Notes under the pieces: generated by a model | What the model was told of the DNA's origin: nothing | Databases searched by the model: none | The model's input: only the letters and a program-made list of their open reading frames with translations | Program-made: the position numbers and the translations under genes | In this document: piece by piece, positions 46,946-59,218 of the stretch | How the letters are laid out: the number at the start of each line of letters is the position of its first letter | Position numbering within the stretch: the first letter of the stretch is position 1 | Source: Flabesymbios commensalis | Taxonomy: Eukaryota > Annelida > Polychaeta > Terebellida > Flabelligeridae | Direction: 5' to 3' | Assembly (NCBI GenBank): GCA_964017125.1 | Contig: OZ024904.1 | Span: 1,112,152 to 1,176,151, forward strand | Length of the DNA stretch: 64,000 nt

Positions 46946-48361
46946 ATAAAGCCAGCTAACACCTGACTCGACGTTTGCCTGATAACATTACATAACATCG
47001 CAGCAAAGATCGTGTGAGTTGAGAAAGCCTGCATGGGTCTTTATCCTTGGGTCGATCTACTGCTAGTATTGTGATTTTCGTAATTTGCATTACGTAAGAG
47101 GGTGTAGTAAAAGTGCATTACGGTTACATGTGATAATGATCATGAATTAGGGCTTATTGAAGAATAAAGACTTCGTGAAAATTTCTGGCTAACTGGGGCC
47201 TATTAAAAGACCCAGAATAAATAATAATTGCACATCTACTCTTGTATGTACATAATTTTTACATTGTAGTTCTGTAAAAATAACTTTTTGTCAAGCATTT
47301 TTCATTATGTGCAGTGGGCCTACTTCAGAATGTGTGTAAAATCAGCCAAATGTATGATGGGAATCAAACATATAATATAAATTTCAATGATGAATGAGAT
47401 ATAAATATATACTACCGGCCTATACATATTTTACTTTCATGATAATGCAATTCAAAGCATAGATATAAATTCTCTGACACACATGTAGCTGATATTTTGC
47501 AATGCTGCTGACAAATTTCAAGACCCCTGGGCCTCTTGTTTCCATTACGATGATTCAAGCAGCATGTGTATTTTTTAATGTTTTCTTTTGATTTGCTGAA
47601 TTCTCATTTCCTAATACAATCCTTCTTTAAACTTTATTGAGACTAAGACATAGGTTAAGCAAATTATTTGCCTTTGGCAAAAACAAATAGTAATTTCTGA
47701 TACGCTCCGGCTGCCTCTAAGTAGGCCTAGAGGTAGCACTATAAGAATTCTGTATGTGTGTTTTGACACATTATTACAAATCACAATCATTTTGCATCCA
47801 CTTCTCACTAAAGGTTAAGATGCATCACTGACATTTGTTTTATCTCATCAAATTGACATGTTTCTTTCGTAAATTGTAAAATAGCCAATGTGTGTGCTTG
47901 GCAAAATTTTCTTATTATTCGTTGGTAGTATGCGGCCATAATATATTGCGCTCGTCTAAAACAGAAAAAAACCATAGTGGCTTAAGGGTTAACAAAGTTA
48001 ATAAAAAACGACGATGTTCAGCATGTTCCGATTGATCACGTAAAAATACAACCGCATGTCTCTGGGAGTTACCATATTTATGGCAGACAAACATATCATG
48101 TAACTGAGATATAGATTCTACAGTTGTGGATTATTATGGTAGAAGTATAATAAACTCGGACTTTTATGAATAAATAGTCTATTTCAAGTTTTCATTAAAT
48201 GTGTGCTATCTCTTTCATACCTTCATTGTATATACTCAATTAAAGTTAATGCGAGTGGTGCTACCTGTGGTATTTTTTTGTCTTGAACCTTGAGCCCGCT
48301 ATATGATAACAAAGCACTCATAGCTATGTACATGGCGTACACGGGAATGTTTTATCTCGGT

Positions 48362-48836
48362 ATAAGGCCACTATGTTTAATTTCTCTGTTTTAGATCAGA
48401 AAAAATCCAAAATCTAATGAGGGAGGGCGGTAGAAATAACATTTAAGAAAAAAAAACATTGAACCTACTTTTGGAAAAGTTAATGAGGGCGGCGAAATAA
48501 AAAAAAACATTGGACAACTTTCTAGAAAAGTTAATGAGGGCGACGAAATAGAAAAACTAAACTTGTTATCTATTTGACAAAAAGTTAATGAGGGCGACAA
48601 AAAAACCAAGCCAAAAAAAAGCTGGAAAAATGTTTTTTTTATCTCTTGAAATAAATTTGTTTTTCTTCGGAATGTTGTTTTATCTCCCGAAATTAACAGT
48701 TTTTTTTCTCAGAAATTGGCAAAAATCCAATGCGCGCGCTGGGCAAAAAAAAAACACATGATTTTTTCGGTAATGCACTGTCTAAATCTAATGCGCGCGC
48801 TCATCTAAAACAGAGAAAAAAACTATAGTGGCCTTA
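48362..48836. mobile_element. Family G MITE, whole, with ~35-bp TIRs
   Basis: TAAGGCCACTATGTTTAATTTCTCTGTTTTAGATCAG and CTCATCTAAAACAGAG..CTATAGTGGCCTTA are inverted ends. The interior has three tandem units around AAAAGTTAATGAGGGCG. A solo end lies at 47,935-47,993. Confidence 0.8.
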
Positions 48837-48849
48837 GCCACTTTAATAG

Positions 48850-49097
48850 TTAACCCTTTCAGCGCGGGGACCGTCTTTATACGTCAGAATCTGACGTCTG
48901 TAGACGTCAGATTCCGATGTATGAAGTCGGTCTGCGAACTGAAAGAATTAAACTATTTTTAAGGGTCGTAGCCCCAAACATGGGTATTCAAATGAGCCTG
49001 GAAGACTTAATTAAGACATATATGATGATTTCAAGTTAAAACAAACCCTTTAGTCTCCATGGTTTCAACAAAAATAAATCAGCGTTGTAAGGGTTAA
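48850..49097. mobile_element. Family A MITE, whole
   Basis: TTAACCCTTTCAGCGCGGGGACCG ... CAGCGTTGTAAGGGTTAA. The hairpin is GACGTCTGTAGACGTC-centred, followed by the side module. TTAA stands at both ends. It serves as the reference copy of family A. Confidence 0.9.
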
Positions 49098-49633
49098 AAC
49101 TATTGCCATTGGACCACGAGCCCCTTATGCGATTATAAAAATACCCACATATGTGTACGTCAACAAAATGCACAAATCATTGCAGGGCAAGGTTCAATAT
49201 TATGTGTAGGATATTGAGACGCCACTTTTGAAGTGCGACGGAAAGTACAAGACGTTTTCCAGGTAATACATCGCTCTTTTCAGTGTGACAACTTAAATTT
49301 GAATAATTTGTCATTGTTATTGCATAGAGCTATTAATGGACAGGGATGCAATTAATTAGAAGCTATAAGTTGACATATTACACTCTTGTTAGTCTATGTA
49401 AATAGCCTGGCGGTTAGCGGTTACGTGCAGATTATAAATATGTTATAACTTATTATAAATCTGTTATCACACTTTCCGACCCTTCTTTACAGATAAGATG
49501 TTTCCCTTTCATTTCATTCATGCTTAAATATTTTTTCCTGCCACTTCACATTTTCCCACTTCACAGTGAAGGAACATTTTATGAAATAGATCAAATGCAG
49601 AATGTCTTTTTTTTAGATAGATTCAAACAGTTT

Positions 49634-49864
49634 TTAACCCTTTGACTTCCAGGCCGATGTGCATGCCAGGATCCAGATATACTGGTGTAGGAGCTCTATT
49701 TTTCGTCATTTGAAGCTGGAATTGCTAACGCAATTTCCAGCTTCAAATGACGAAAAATACATAAATGTAGTATATATTTGACGAAAATTTGTGTCATTTT
49801 ATGGTTACGTTCATTGACGAATGACGACGGAAATTTCCGTCATGTATGGTAGTGAAAAGGTTAA
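49634..49864. mobile_element. Family E MITE, whole
   Basis: TTAACCCTTTGACTTCCAGGCC ... GGTAGTGAAAAGGTTAA. The central hairpin is TTTTTCGTCATTTGAAGCTGG / CCAGCTTCAAATGACGAAAAA around AATTGCTAACGCAATT. TTAA is on both sides. Confidence 0.85.
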
Positions 49865-50123
49865 TTAGTGAATCTATGTTGTTGTTTTATCATCTCGATC
49901 ACTGACTTTTTCAGAAATAGGTCTAAAGTTTTTTTTTTATATAAATAGTTCCAAAGTTTTCCGCCCCCCCTCATTCCTCATCTGGCTTTTTTATTTATAG
50001 TGACCTATAGTGAACCATTATACGGATTATACAGTTTACGATCGGTTCATAAATAGGATATATTCGTTCTAAGACAACCTCAAATGTGTTGTGTATTGGT
50101 GACTTTTTTCTCTTTCAGTGAAG

Positions 50124-51647
50124 ATGCCTGGATTCAGTCAAAATAGAAATATTGTGATTGCTGTGTTGCTGGTTGCTTTTGTATCAGTTCTATTTTTGTG
50201 GCATCGATCTGGATCTAACCTACAAGATAATCCAGAAGATAAAGAGCTGAACTATTTCCCTCAACATTGGCCAAGTATCAGCCAGACAAAATATGCACAG
50301 TTTAAAGAGTATGTGTTTCCATCGGCGGTAAAAGGTGAGAGTACAGTTTCAAGATTATAGTTCTAAGAATATTTTAGATTCTGAACATTATTCATGCTAC
50401 TAATAAGTGAGTGTGAAGTCACAGTTACAACACTGCATATTACCCCTTGAAGTGGTAATCACTTCTATCGCTGTTTTTATCTTTCGTATTTTTTACTTCA
50501 AAACCCGGAAATTTGAAGGGAAATGGACATTACATTTGCAAGACTGACATATATTTTGGTTCAAAGTGTATCCTAATCCTAGCCCTTAAAGCGACACAAT
50601 CAGGGTAAAATCATTAACAAATCGGTAATTTTATTCTGGCTTCATAATATGAACATGATGTAAAGATTCCATAGACTAGAACCTTTTTTTTATATTTTTT
50701 GTGCTGCGCTTTTACCAGTCAAGCGAGATATAGAGGAGATATAGAGATGAAATTCCCGTATTTATTTTGGACATGCATGTCCGAAATAAGAAATCTTTAT
50801 AATTATGTATCGTGTTAGTTTTTTCCATTTACTACAAAGATCCCGTTGCAATTTTTGGTCAATTTATAGTAAAAAGCTTCGACTTATAAATGCATTTCTA
50901 AAACGATTGACTTTTGCAAATCACTATTTTGTATTTATTCCAGAATGTTTGTTGGAGAAACCGTACACATTCCACAGTCAAGGAGGAGAAGATTTCATTA
51001 TCTTCAAACATTTCTTTTCTCAACCTTTGAAATGTGGTGGTTCATTTGTAGAAATGGGTGCCTTCGATGGACTCAAACTTAGCATTTCCCTCTTCTTTGA
51101 AAGACACCTGAATTGGAAAGGTTTACTGATTGAAGCTAATCCTGTAAATTATGAACTCGTCTTAAAAAATCGGCCTAACACCACAAGTTTTGGAGCAGCA
51201 GCTGGAGATTGTCCTGGTGGGGCGATCAATTTTACTGGCGGAAGTGCAATGGGGCACTTAGTGGATGAAAAGATGAACGCTTTTTTAAAGGCTGGAAAAA
51301 ATCCTTTAAAACAGGTACCGTGTTTGCCCTTAGGATCACTGCTACAAAGAGCAGGACACACATAAATAGACTTCTTCATTCTGGACGTGGAAGGAGCGGA
51401 ATACTCAGCCTTAAAAACCATGGATTGGTCAATCCCTGTCAAAGTATGGATTGTAGAAATGAACCACAGTCCAAATAAACCCATTATTGATATATTTGCA
51501 GAACACGGATATTATGATTCTGGCATTAACTTTGTAAAAGAATGTAGACGATTATTAAAGAATCTGGACAAAGATGTCTTTGAAAAGCGACCACATTCTT
51601 GTACACCTGGTATATTATTTGTGAGAAAACAAGGTTCAGAAATATAA
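50124..51647 (+). CDS. FkbM-type methyltransferase-like membrane protein, two exons, one in-frame stop
   Basis: Exon 1 (50,124-50,334) begins MPGFSQNRNIVIAVLLVAFV and has one membrane segment of about 18 residues, then a short stem. This is a type II signal-anchor layout. The intron is 50,335-50,943 (AAAG|GTGAGA ... TTATTCCAG). Exon 2 (50,944-51,647) has HSQGGEDFIIFKHFF, FVEMGAFDGLKLSIS (SAM-binding motif I type), WKGLLIEANPVNYELV, and after the stop IDFFILDVEGAEYSALKTMD and PGILFVRKQ. These are the landmarks of the FkbM methyltransferase family (Methyltransf_21), many of which are SAM-dependent O-methyltransferases; the substrate here is unknown. A TAA at 51,363-51,365 stands exactly where the family has a residue between T and IDFF; nothing else is broken. 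An acceptor (TCTCTTTCAG, ending 50,118) stands six bases before the ATG, so a 5' UTR exon lies upstream. Total about 304 codons. Confidence 0.8.
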
Positions 51648-51664
51648 GTACCTTTTTATACTAT

Positions 51665-51772
51665 TTGTTGAACAAGAAAAACAATAACAACAGAATCAAC
51701 AACAACAACAAACCCACCAACAACAACGGTGACAGCAACAACAACAAAAACAACAAGGACACAATGTCTTTA
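51665..51772. repeat. (CAA)n-rich stretch
   Basis: Interrupted CAA/AAC repeats directly after the methyltransferase stop, probably in its 3' UTR. I see no clear poly(A) signal nearby. Confidence 0.8.
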
Positions 51773-52604
51773 TAGTTAGTAAACCTTTGGTGTGGCCTTC
51801 AAATAGTGAAATCAAAACAATGACATAGAAAATGTTTCTAAATATTCAGTGAGACACTCCATAAGGCATCAGATGAGATCAATTGATGATTACACATTTA
51901 TTATTTTATCATTGTTGTTACCATTATTATACTAGACAATTTTTCAAAACATCTTCATTTTTTGTCAATCACAGGTATTTATTTTGCTATAATTAATTGT
52001 GAAGATATCAGCCTTCCGCACTTAAAAAGTCAATGGAAGTGATCTCGACTTCTTACCACACCTTCTAATTGGCGACAAGGCCCAGTGACATCTCCTGTAG
52101 TGCAGTGAAGCGCGTCCAGCTTCAAACCAGCATTGGCACAACATATTGTGTTATTCGGAGAGCCATAACGTGTCGTGCTAATCATTGTGTTTATAGTGAT
52201 CACTGCACTTGCCCAGTAAGAGGTACTGACCAAATATTGAGTTATTGCTGGTCTACGGTCTACAACACTGGCCCATGCAGAATTTAAAAAAAAAAAGATG
52301 TCCATACCCTGTGCTTGATGGGTGATTACATAACAGGGTGTTGTCACAGTGGTCTGCTCAATTTGATGACGATGGATGAAGGGTAAGGGAGTCAGTGACA
52401 TTGCACAGTTCAGAGACTCATTACATTACTGTTTATATCCAATTGACAGTATATCACGATGCCAAATTGACTTTATTCATCTGATAAGGAATGTTAGGTA
52501 TATAATGACGTTATTATAATATGTGGGACTGAAATGGTCTGCACGTTGAACTCACTCAACTATGGGAGGAATGTCATACACCCCAGCAAACACAAGGCGT
52601 TAAA
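51773..52604. other. Intergenic, family F scraps
   Basis: AT-rich. Worn family F arms lie at about 52,115-52,285, and the start of a copy, CCCAGCAAACACAAGGCG, at 52,583. No supported gene. Confidence 0.5.
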
Positions 52605-52747
52605 TGTATTGTATTTGTACTTGTATTTGAACAAGTGTATTTGTATTTGTATTTGAATATTTTCAAGTTCACATATTTGCATTTGTATTTGATATTTTTT
52701 AGGACCTCGTATTTGTATTTGTATTTGTATTTGACCTTGTGTATTTG
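52605..52747. repeat. (TATTTG)n simple repeat
   Basis: TGTATTTGTATTTGTATTTG units with short interruptions. The recognisable NHL coding sequence starts right after it. Confidence 0.9.
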
Positions 52748-52825
52748 ACCCTATCCCTGTATGATGATAAAGGTGTTCTCATGGTATGTGATCCTGACAG
52801 CCACAAGACCCGCCGCTACACACAT

Positions 52826-53427
52826 TGTAAACTTATGCATGCCTAACGCAGTAGGCAAACGCAGAGAGGATAACTACTGTTGATCTGACCAGAACGGAAC
52901 ACGACAATCCATGATTGGATTGGGGCAGTAATGGATTGGTCAGCACAGGCAAAGGTCAGCCGAGCCATCAAGACTGATGGACTGGCGACCGTCGCCAGGA
53001 AATGTATGTTAACTCAATGTGCCGATTATGATTATGTGTGATTAGATGTTAAATCAATGTGGTGATTATGATGATGTAAAGTTTATATAAGAGACGGACG
53101 TCGGTGAGGAGAGTAATGCGGGGAGTGATGCGGGCTTGGTACGAGGTTGAGGCGGGCCAGAGTGCTGTCGCAGGCACGATGGTGCGCGCTCTGGTTTAGA
53201 ACCAAGTGGTTTTATGTTCTCTGCCACGTTGGGTAGAGTCAACTGACTATGTAATTGTATCTGTATATTATATGTGGTCCACACAGTGAGGAGAAATAAA
53301 CACGACGTTTTCCTAGAGAAGGACTTTGTTGAATGAGCATGAAGTCTGAGATTGAAAACCAACTCTTCGCCGTCCGCCGTGTCGTGTTGGCGTCGGGATG
53401 GCGTCAAAGGGTTGACGCCTCTTTTCA
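52826..53427 (+). repeat. 5' LTR
   Basis: About 602 bp, TG...CA ends. TATATAA at 53,084-53,090 and AATAAA at 53,295-53,300 give it promoter and poly(A)-site features. Open frames on the opposite strand recur in both LTRs and are shadows. Confidence 0.88.
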
Positions 53428-54226
53428 TTGGCGAGCTTGCTAGAGGATCTGTGTGGACGACTTGACGTCACTATTTGACGTCTTCACAAAAATGACTGAG
53501 AGAGAGAAGACAGTGACAGAGAGGACAGGTTTGTTTTGGCTGCTGATGTTACTGGCACTATGTTATAGTTGCGTCAGCGCTGGTGTTAGCGCTGGACCAG
53601 CAGGACAGTGATATGGCTTGTGACATTGATCTAGTTTGGCAGCACTTCAGTGACAGCAGTGGCAGAAGGAAATTCGGACAATGTTAAAACCTGTAGGAGG
53701 ACTGGAGTGGTGGACGGATAACGTCTGCTGCTGACGATGGTTGTGGACAAATTTTTATTCCCTGAAGGTTTCCTGAAATATTTTTCCTGCCAATAGTTAC
53801 AAGGTATGTGACATTAAATTTAAAATTGCTACTGAAGCCGTTGCTGGACCTTTAATTTAGAAGTGTAAACAGTGTATATAAACAGTATTATGGCAACGTC
53901 CACGTCAATTAAAGGGCGTCTCCCAGTGCCATGGAAAAAAGTAAAAACACGCAGGACAGTCCCAAATGCAGAGATCCATTTCAGAAGACATCTCTGCAAC
54001 GTTGCCGATGATGACAGCCCAGTGGAGAGCAGAAGGGCTGATCAAAATCACATTTTGATCGCGGTGGTTGCCAGGGAGCTGCATGGTGACAAGCTGACAT
54101 TTTGGGTGTTGGACGGGTTCACCACACTCAACCACACTTACCCACACCTGTGTCGCAGCACAGTGAGAAGACTGATGGGGAAGTGCGCTGCTGAAGAATG
54201 TGTCATTGTTATCATAATAAGTGTCA

Positions 54227-54366
54227 GGTCGGGCAGTGAACGCCCTGTGGTCGACATGTAGTCGACGGCGTTCACATTGGTCCGATAATGCATACGAGTC
54301 GGGCAGTGAACGCCCTGTGGTCGACCTGTAGTCGACGGCGTTCACATCGGTCCGATAATGCATAGG
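54227..54366. repeat. 70-bp tandem duplication inside the LTR element
   Basis: GTCGGGCAGTGAACGCCCTG and GTCGACGGCGTTCACAT..GGTCCGATAATGCATA occur twice, nearly identical. Confidence 0.9.
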
Positions 54367-56664
54367 AGTCTGTTAAATGCTCCTCGGACTGGACATGATT
54401 AAAAACAGTGATTAGCACATTATCGAAGTGAGTCGGATAAATGCCGACTTGTTTTCGGAAAAAGGTATGTGAAATGTTTGTGCTACACCTGATAATAATT
54501 ACACCACCCACACCTCCAGTACCTCAGACCACATATAGCCGGATAACATGGTTCAATTTGCTCAGTAGTATGTAGCAACATTATTCTGTTGAATTTTTGA
54601 TCAAAATTGGAAGTAATTAGTAAAAATGGTTTATCTGTCATGATTGATGACTAGGCGAAAATTTTGAATTTGGTAATGAGTGATAATACGTTCACTGAAT
54701 TGTTTTTCTATCAAATTGAACCCTTGGAAGGATTATGACGGTATTAAGAGGAAAAGTGGGCAAGGTTGGGATTGAAAATAAATATCAGAATTACCACTCA
54801 TGATAATGATAATGTTTGGGAACAAAGAATAGCGGTAATTGAGGCTACGATGGCCCTCCACAGATTCTTCCCATAACATTAATGAAACGTGGTTGGTTGT
54901 TTAATAACCCTTGAATTCCTCAGGAGGCATTTACGAGTCCAATGTCATATTTATCAAATATGCTGATTATACAAAATAATACAACCCATCAAAATGAGGA
55001 TAATGCTCATTTGATGTGTTGCATTTGAATATTTTAACAAAATTAGGGAATTTGTAGCTTATTCACTTGGAGCTGAGATTTGCGATAGCAGTTCACCACT
55101 CGCAGTGAATGGGAAGTAAATAAAATTACAGAGCAATTAAAGGGTTAGTAAATTCTGATTGACGCGAATCCAGTGTCCCCAGTACAATGTGATACTGGCG
55201 GGTTTCGTGGGAAATGTGACTGCTCATAGTGAGAGCTCACAGGTTAATCAGAGTATGTTCGCCAAAGAGAGTGTACATGATTTTTGGCTCAATTGATCTG
55301 ATTGCTACCAGCGCGAGGTGCGCAACTCTGGAGTTTAGAATAATTCTCAGAGGAAATATTGTTGTCCAGATGACGCTGCGGGTGAAGCAGGAATTTTAGC
55401 GAGTGGATCTGTTATAACCTGGTCTCGCATGGTATCAACATGTATTGTGATAACCGAGTGATAGCAGACCTAACAAAGGTGTTCACAGTCCACGGAATCG
55501 CTAGTAAATATTATGTGTATAATGTATCAGTACGGAACCGGTCCCACGTAAGTGACTGAGGACAAGTACAGAACCCCCAAAGCTGTTGCGGTGTCAGACG
55601 CGCAGCGTGGGGCAGGCTCGAACCCCACACATGAACAGCCAATGAGCTGCGGGCTGGGTTCGAGTATGTCATAGCATATGTGACAAAATGACGCCTTCTC
55701 TAAAACCAACACATTTGTGTTAAACGGTGACATCACCTAACGACGGGATCAGTTAGTTGTTATAACGCTGCCCTGGTGACCGAGGTTTCTGCAGAGAGTT
55801 CGCCCTATGCCATGTGTCCATATCATTGGTATATAAATGACGTGGGATTTTATGACATTGTTGTGGTTATCCACAAGACATTGTTAAACTATATTATGTA
55901 TATCTCGAGAATTGCTGCTGAGCGTTGCCTGCAGCATGCAAATGGACACTGGGGTGGTGTACCATCTGCAGGTCAACAGGGACAGCACGAGCTATTCTTA
56001 ATAATCATTGATTGCATGCATTAATTAAACTATGTATTAATGTGACGCAAGAGCTCTTACAAACACGCCTCGAGCACCCGGTCTGGCAAGCATTATAACA
56101 AATTGAGGACATAACCCTTGCAAAATTAATAGCTCGGTGACCCAGCTGGACATTGGATACGTCCGGCCGGCGTCCTCGTTCCGCTGGGCATTGCCGTTGT
56201 CTTTGTTGTCGCCGGTTGCTCTAGTCATTAGTGCGTTCTTGCTATGGTGGACGTGCCATGCGTCAAAGTTGTGGACGTTACGTTGTAAGCTTCAGTTGGA
56301 GGCGATAAAACTACAGCGGAAGATCGTTGGATCGCAATAACGCGACCAGAGAGGACATGAGAACAAGTGTAGTGAGGACAATCACGTAATATTGTGCGCT
56401 ACTTATTTACGTAATGAATTATGGACATGTAGTCTACTATTACCGACATGAACAATTACCGTTACCAAGAGTATTTAATAATGACTTATTGACATGTATA
56501 TCATTGTTGTGCTCTTCAGTGTTGTGAAACTTGTTGTTACTTAAGAAATGTTCATCTTACTCACATAACGTCAACCACTGTTGTATGTCCATGAATAATT
56601 TTATAAGTATTAGTTGGAGTTAAAAGAACATAATCCGTTTTTTAACTTTGAGGGATAGGCCTAT

Positions 56665-57264
56665 TTAAACTTATGCATGCCTAGCGCAGTAGGCAAACGC
56701 AGAGAGGATAACTACTGTTGATCTGACCAGAACGGAACACGACAATCCATGATTGGATTGGGGCAGTAATGGATTGGTCAGCACAGGCAAAGGTCAGCCG
56801 AGCCATCAAGACTGATGGACTGGCGACCGTCGCCAGGAAATGTATGTTAACTCAATGTGCCGATTATGATTATGTGTGATTAGATGTTAAATCAATGTGG
56901 TGATTATGATGATGTGAAGTTTATATAAGAGACGGACGTCGGTGAGGAGAGTAATGCGGGGAGTGATGCGGGCTTGGTACGAGGTTGAGGCGGGCCAGAG
57001 TGCTGTCGCAGGCACGATGGTGCGCGCTCTGGTTTAGAACCAAGTGGTTTTATGTTCTCTGCCACGTTGGGTAGAGTCAACTGACTATGTAATTGTATCT
57101 GTATATTATATGTGGTCCACACAGTGAGGAGAAATAAACACGACGTTTTCCTAGAGAAGGACTTTGTTGAATGAGCCTGAAGTCTGAGATTGAAAACCAA
57201 CTCTTCGCCGTCCGCCGTGTCGTGTTGGCGTCGGGATGGCGTCAAGGGTTGACGTCACTTTTCA
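56665..57264 (+). repeat. 3' LTR
   Basis: About 600 bp, nearly identical to the 5' LTR. A purine-rich GAGGGATAGG lies just before it. An open frame starts in this LTR and runs into the NHL sequence; I take that as chance. Confidence 0.88.
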
Positions 57265-57771
57265 ACATGACGGTGAGCCACTGGCATTTATCAATCTACC
57301 CGATGACATGATGCCGATGTGGGTGACACGTCATGGTGACGGAGGACATTATGTCGTCAGTGAGTGGTGGAATGATCAGGTCTTAGTAATTGACGGGAGA
57401 GGACAGGTGAAGAAACGCTTCAAGGATTACATACACATGCTAGATCCACATGACGTTACCACTGACCCTCACAGAGGTGTCCTGATTGCTGACTTCGATC
57501 ACCATCAGGTTCTGCTGCTGAAGAAGTCAGGAGATGTGGTGATGATTCTGGATAAACAAGCGATCCGGGCCATGGAGCCTGTATCTGGACCCTGACAGCC
57601 ACCATCACAGACTGTATGTCTCTGGTAGAGACCCGCATAATGGAGCACATCACCTGTTTGTCTTTACCTACACACTGACTAAAGAAGACACAATGAAAAT
57701 CACTAAAATGGACTTGAACGTAGAAATATGAACATTCTTGTGGAATATACAGAGGATGTCTAATGTGAAAT

Positions 57772-58018
57772 TAACCCTTTGAGTGCGGGCGACGCTTTTA
57801 AGCGCATTCATACTGTTTTTCCACAACTGAAATTTGACAGAAATTGAACAAATATGCATGTATAAATCTTGAGTAAAACCCCCATTGTGAAATTTAGCAG
57901 GGTTAATTTTTAAGTGAGGAGGTATTTTCCTTTCATTTGAAGTTGGCAATTGCGTGAGCAATGCCAACTTCAAATGAAAGGAAAATGTTATGTAGTAATG
58001 AAGCACTTAAAGAGTTAA
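57772..58018. mobile_element. Family D MITE, whole
   Basis: TTAACCCTTTGAGTGCGGGCG ... GCACTTAAAGAGTTAA, with TTAA at both ends. Nearly identical to 33,365-33,612. It lies 40 bases past the end of the NHL piece. Confidence 0.9.
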
Positions 58019-58237
58019 CCACGGTACGCAGCATGTCCAGCTTAATTTCTCAACATTTAAATTCTTAAAATATAACTTCAATACCCATGATACCACAATG
58101 GACATACGGGGATATGCATCAAACATACATAATACAGCAAAAAGATACTTGGATTGTTGACGACCAGTGTTGTATATTCAGTCATTATAGCAGCATGTGA
58201 TACACTTGTTGTATTAACTGGATTGCGTTTGATTACC

Positions 58238-58356
58238 ATGTCCTGTATTCTCGTACGAGTTAAGATATAGCGTAGCCTTCGGATTGGTCAAGATTGCAAT
58301 CTCAACCTATCAGAAGCCTTTGATATATCGTAACTTGTACGGGAATACAGGCCCTG
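58238..58356. repeat. Palindromic element (TATTCTCGTAC ends), worn
   Basis: TGTATTCTCGTACGAGTTAAGATATAGCG ... CGTAACTTGTACGGGAATACAGG. Same family as 63,467-63,583. Confidence 0.75.
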
Positions 58357-58379
58357 ATTACTCGCCTTAAATTGATTTG

Positions 58380-59010
58380 TTATCGGAAAAACATGATGTA
58401 TTATTTATTTCTGTTTTTGAAGTCAGCTATCATTGTATCTGGTTTATAATGTGTTCACTCACAGCTCTACAAATCACTCGGGTTTACGGAACACTGCTGT
58501 GATTGGTGCATGGTCATATGGCTATGTACTGCCGTTGTTGTTGTTTTTCAAAAAGAAAGCTTGTTATCATCGTTTGTTGGTTGTTTTATTTTTTGTGTAT
58601 TTCAAAAATCCACATTGTTATCATCGTTATTACTCCTCTAATTTGTCATGTTGTGTCGAAAATAAATTGGTTTGATTCCAGGAACCTATGCGCAGATGTG
58701 TAAAGTTGTATTTCATATCTGTTAATTCATAATGTTAAAATATATAAAATGCTAATAAATAATTTGTGTTTTGCGACTGTCATGTTAAGTTGTTTTTTAA
58801 AGTAACTATTTTTGTATTGTATGTGACGATGTCATGCATTATAAGGTAACACTTTAATTAAATCTAGAAGCCTGTGTAGCCATGATAGCCGATACACAAC
58901 TTATCAATAGATCATTGTACCATATGTAGCACTGCGCTACCCTTGGTTTGGAAAGTTATACAGCCACAACGACAAACATCCTATTCGACAATTATACAAA
59001 GGCTGTAGCT
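58380..59010. other. AT-rich spacer
   Basis: I see no gene or recognised repeat here. Frames at 58,433-58,703 are Phe/Cys-rich and do not look like protein. Confidence 0.5.
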
Positions 59011-59014
59011 CTTG

Positions 59015-59218
59015 CTTAACCATTACAACGCTGGTATAAACCATGGAGACCAAAGTTGGCTCTTTCCGCTTCATTTGAATACTCATGTTATGGGTGCACG
59101 AGTTCGGGAGTTCGGGGTCGACTTTGGACATCAAAATCTGACGTCTATAGACGTACGTCTATAAACGTCAGATTTTGACGTCTAAAGTCGGTCCCCGCAC
59201 TCAAAAAATAAAACCGAT
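59015..59218. mobile_element. Family A MITE, reverse layout
   Basis: Side module (CATTACAACGCTGGTATAAACCATGGAGACC) first, then the hairpin with CTGACGTCTATAGACGTACGTC and GGTCCCCGCAC. Confidence 0.78.

Larger units (their letters stand above)
36450..50118. other. Intergenic region of 13.7 kb
   Basis: I found no open frame with recognisable protein content and no splice-linked exons. Short frames at, for example, 41,078-41,383, 43,041-43,446 and 46,039-46,281 have AT-rich, random-looking composition. The region holds the repeats listed separately, and a strongly AT-rich block at about 41,380-42,290. Confidence 0.7.
52826..57264 (+). mobile_element. LTR retrotransposon, about 4.4 kb, probably non-autonomous, young
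   Basis: Two direct repeats of about 600 bp (52,826-53,427 and 56,665-57,264) bound a 3.2 kb interior. The target duplication ACAT stands at 52,822-52,825 and 57,265-57,268. The LTR starts TGTAAAC and ends TTTTCA and holds TATATAA and AATAAA. Right after the 5' LTR comes TTGGCGAGCTTGC, a primer-binding-site-like start of the kind seen in Ty3/Gypsy-type elements. I recognise no gag, protease, polymerase or integrase in the interior, only short unassigned frames, so it is probably a non-autonomous relative. The LTRs differ by only a few bases by eye, which suggests a recent insertion. Family placement is tentative. Confidence 0.85.
52757..57731 (+). pseudogene. NHL-repeat protein fragment split by an LTR element
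   Basis: The left piece (52,757-52,825) reads LYDDKGVLMVCDPDSHKTRR and YTH. The right piece (57,266-57,731) reads DGEPLAFINLPDDMMPMWVT, YVVSEWWNDQVLVIDGRGQV, DPHDVTTDPHRGVLIADFDH and so on. This is the beta-propeller repeat style of TRIM/NHL proteins (V-D-x-x-G-x-V, DVTTD, LIAD.. ..VLLL). Near 57,570 the frame shifts: the ending SLYLDPDSHHHRLYVSGRDP ... TMKITKMDLNVEI lies in another frame and ends in TGA 57,729-57,731. With the element inserted, a 5' end lost at the simple repeat and a frameshift, I call it a pseudogene. No N-terminal RING or B-box is visible. The parent is probably a member of an amplified NHL family. Confidence 0.8.

Noticed and set aside
53066-53428. A 113-120 residue frame on the reverse strand found at two places
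   Set aside because: It recurs only because both LTRs hold the same sequence. I see no family likeness.
53872-54261. Frame in the LTR element interior as a host gene
   Set aside because: It lies wholly inside the element, shows no family I recognise, and runs into the 70-bp duplication.
58433-58703. Small membrane-protein-like frames
   Set aside because: The composition follows the T-rich DNA, and there are no splice links or recognisable motifs.
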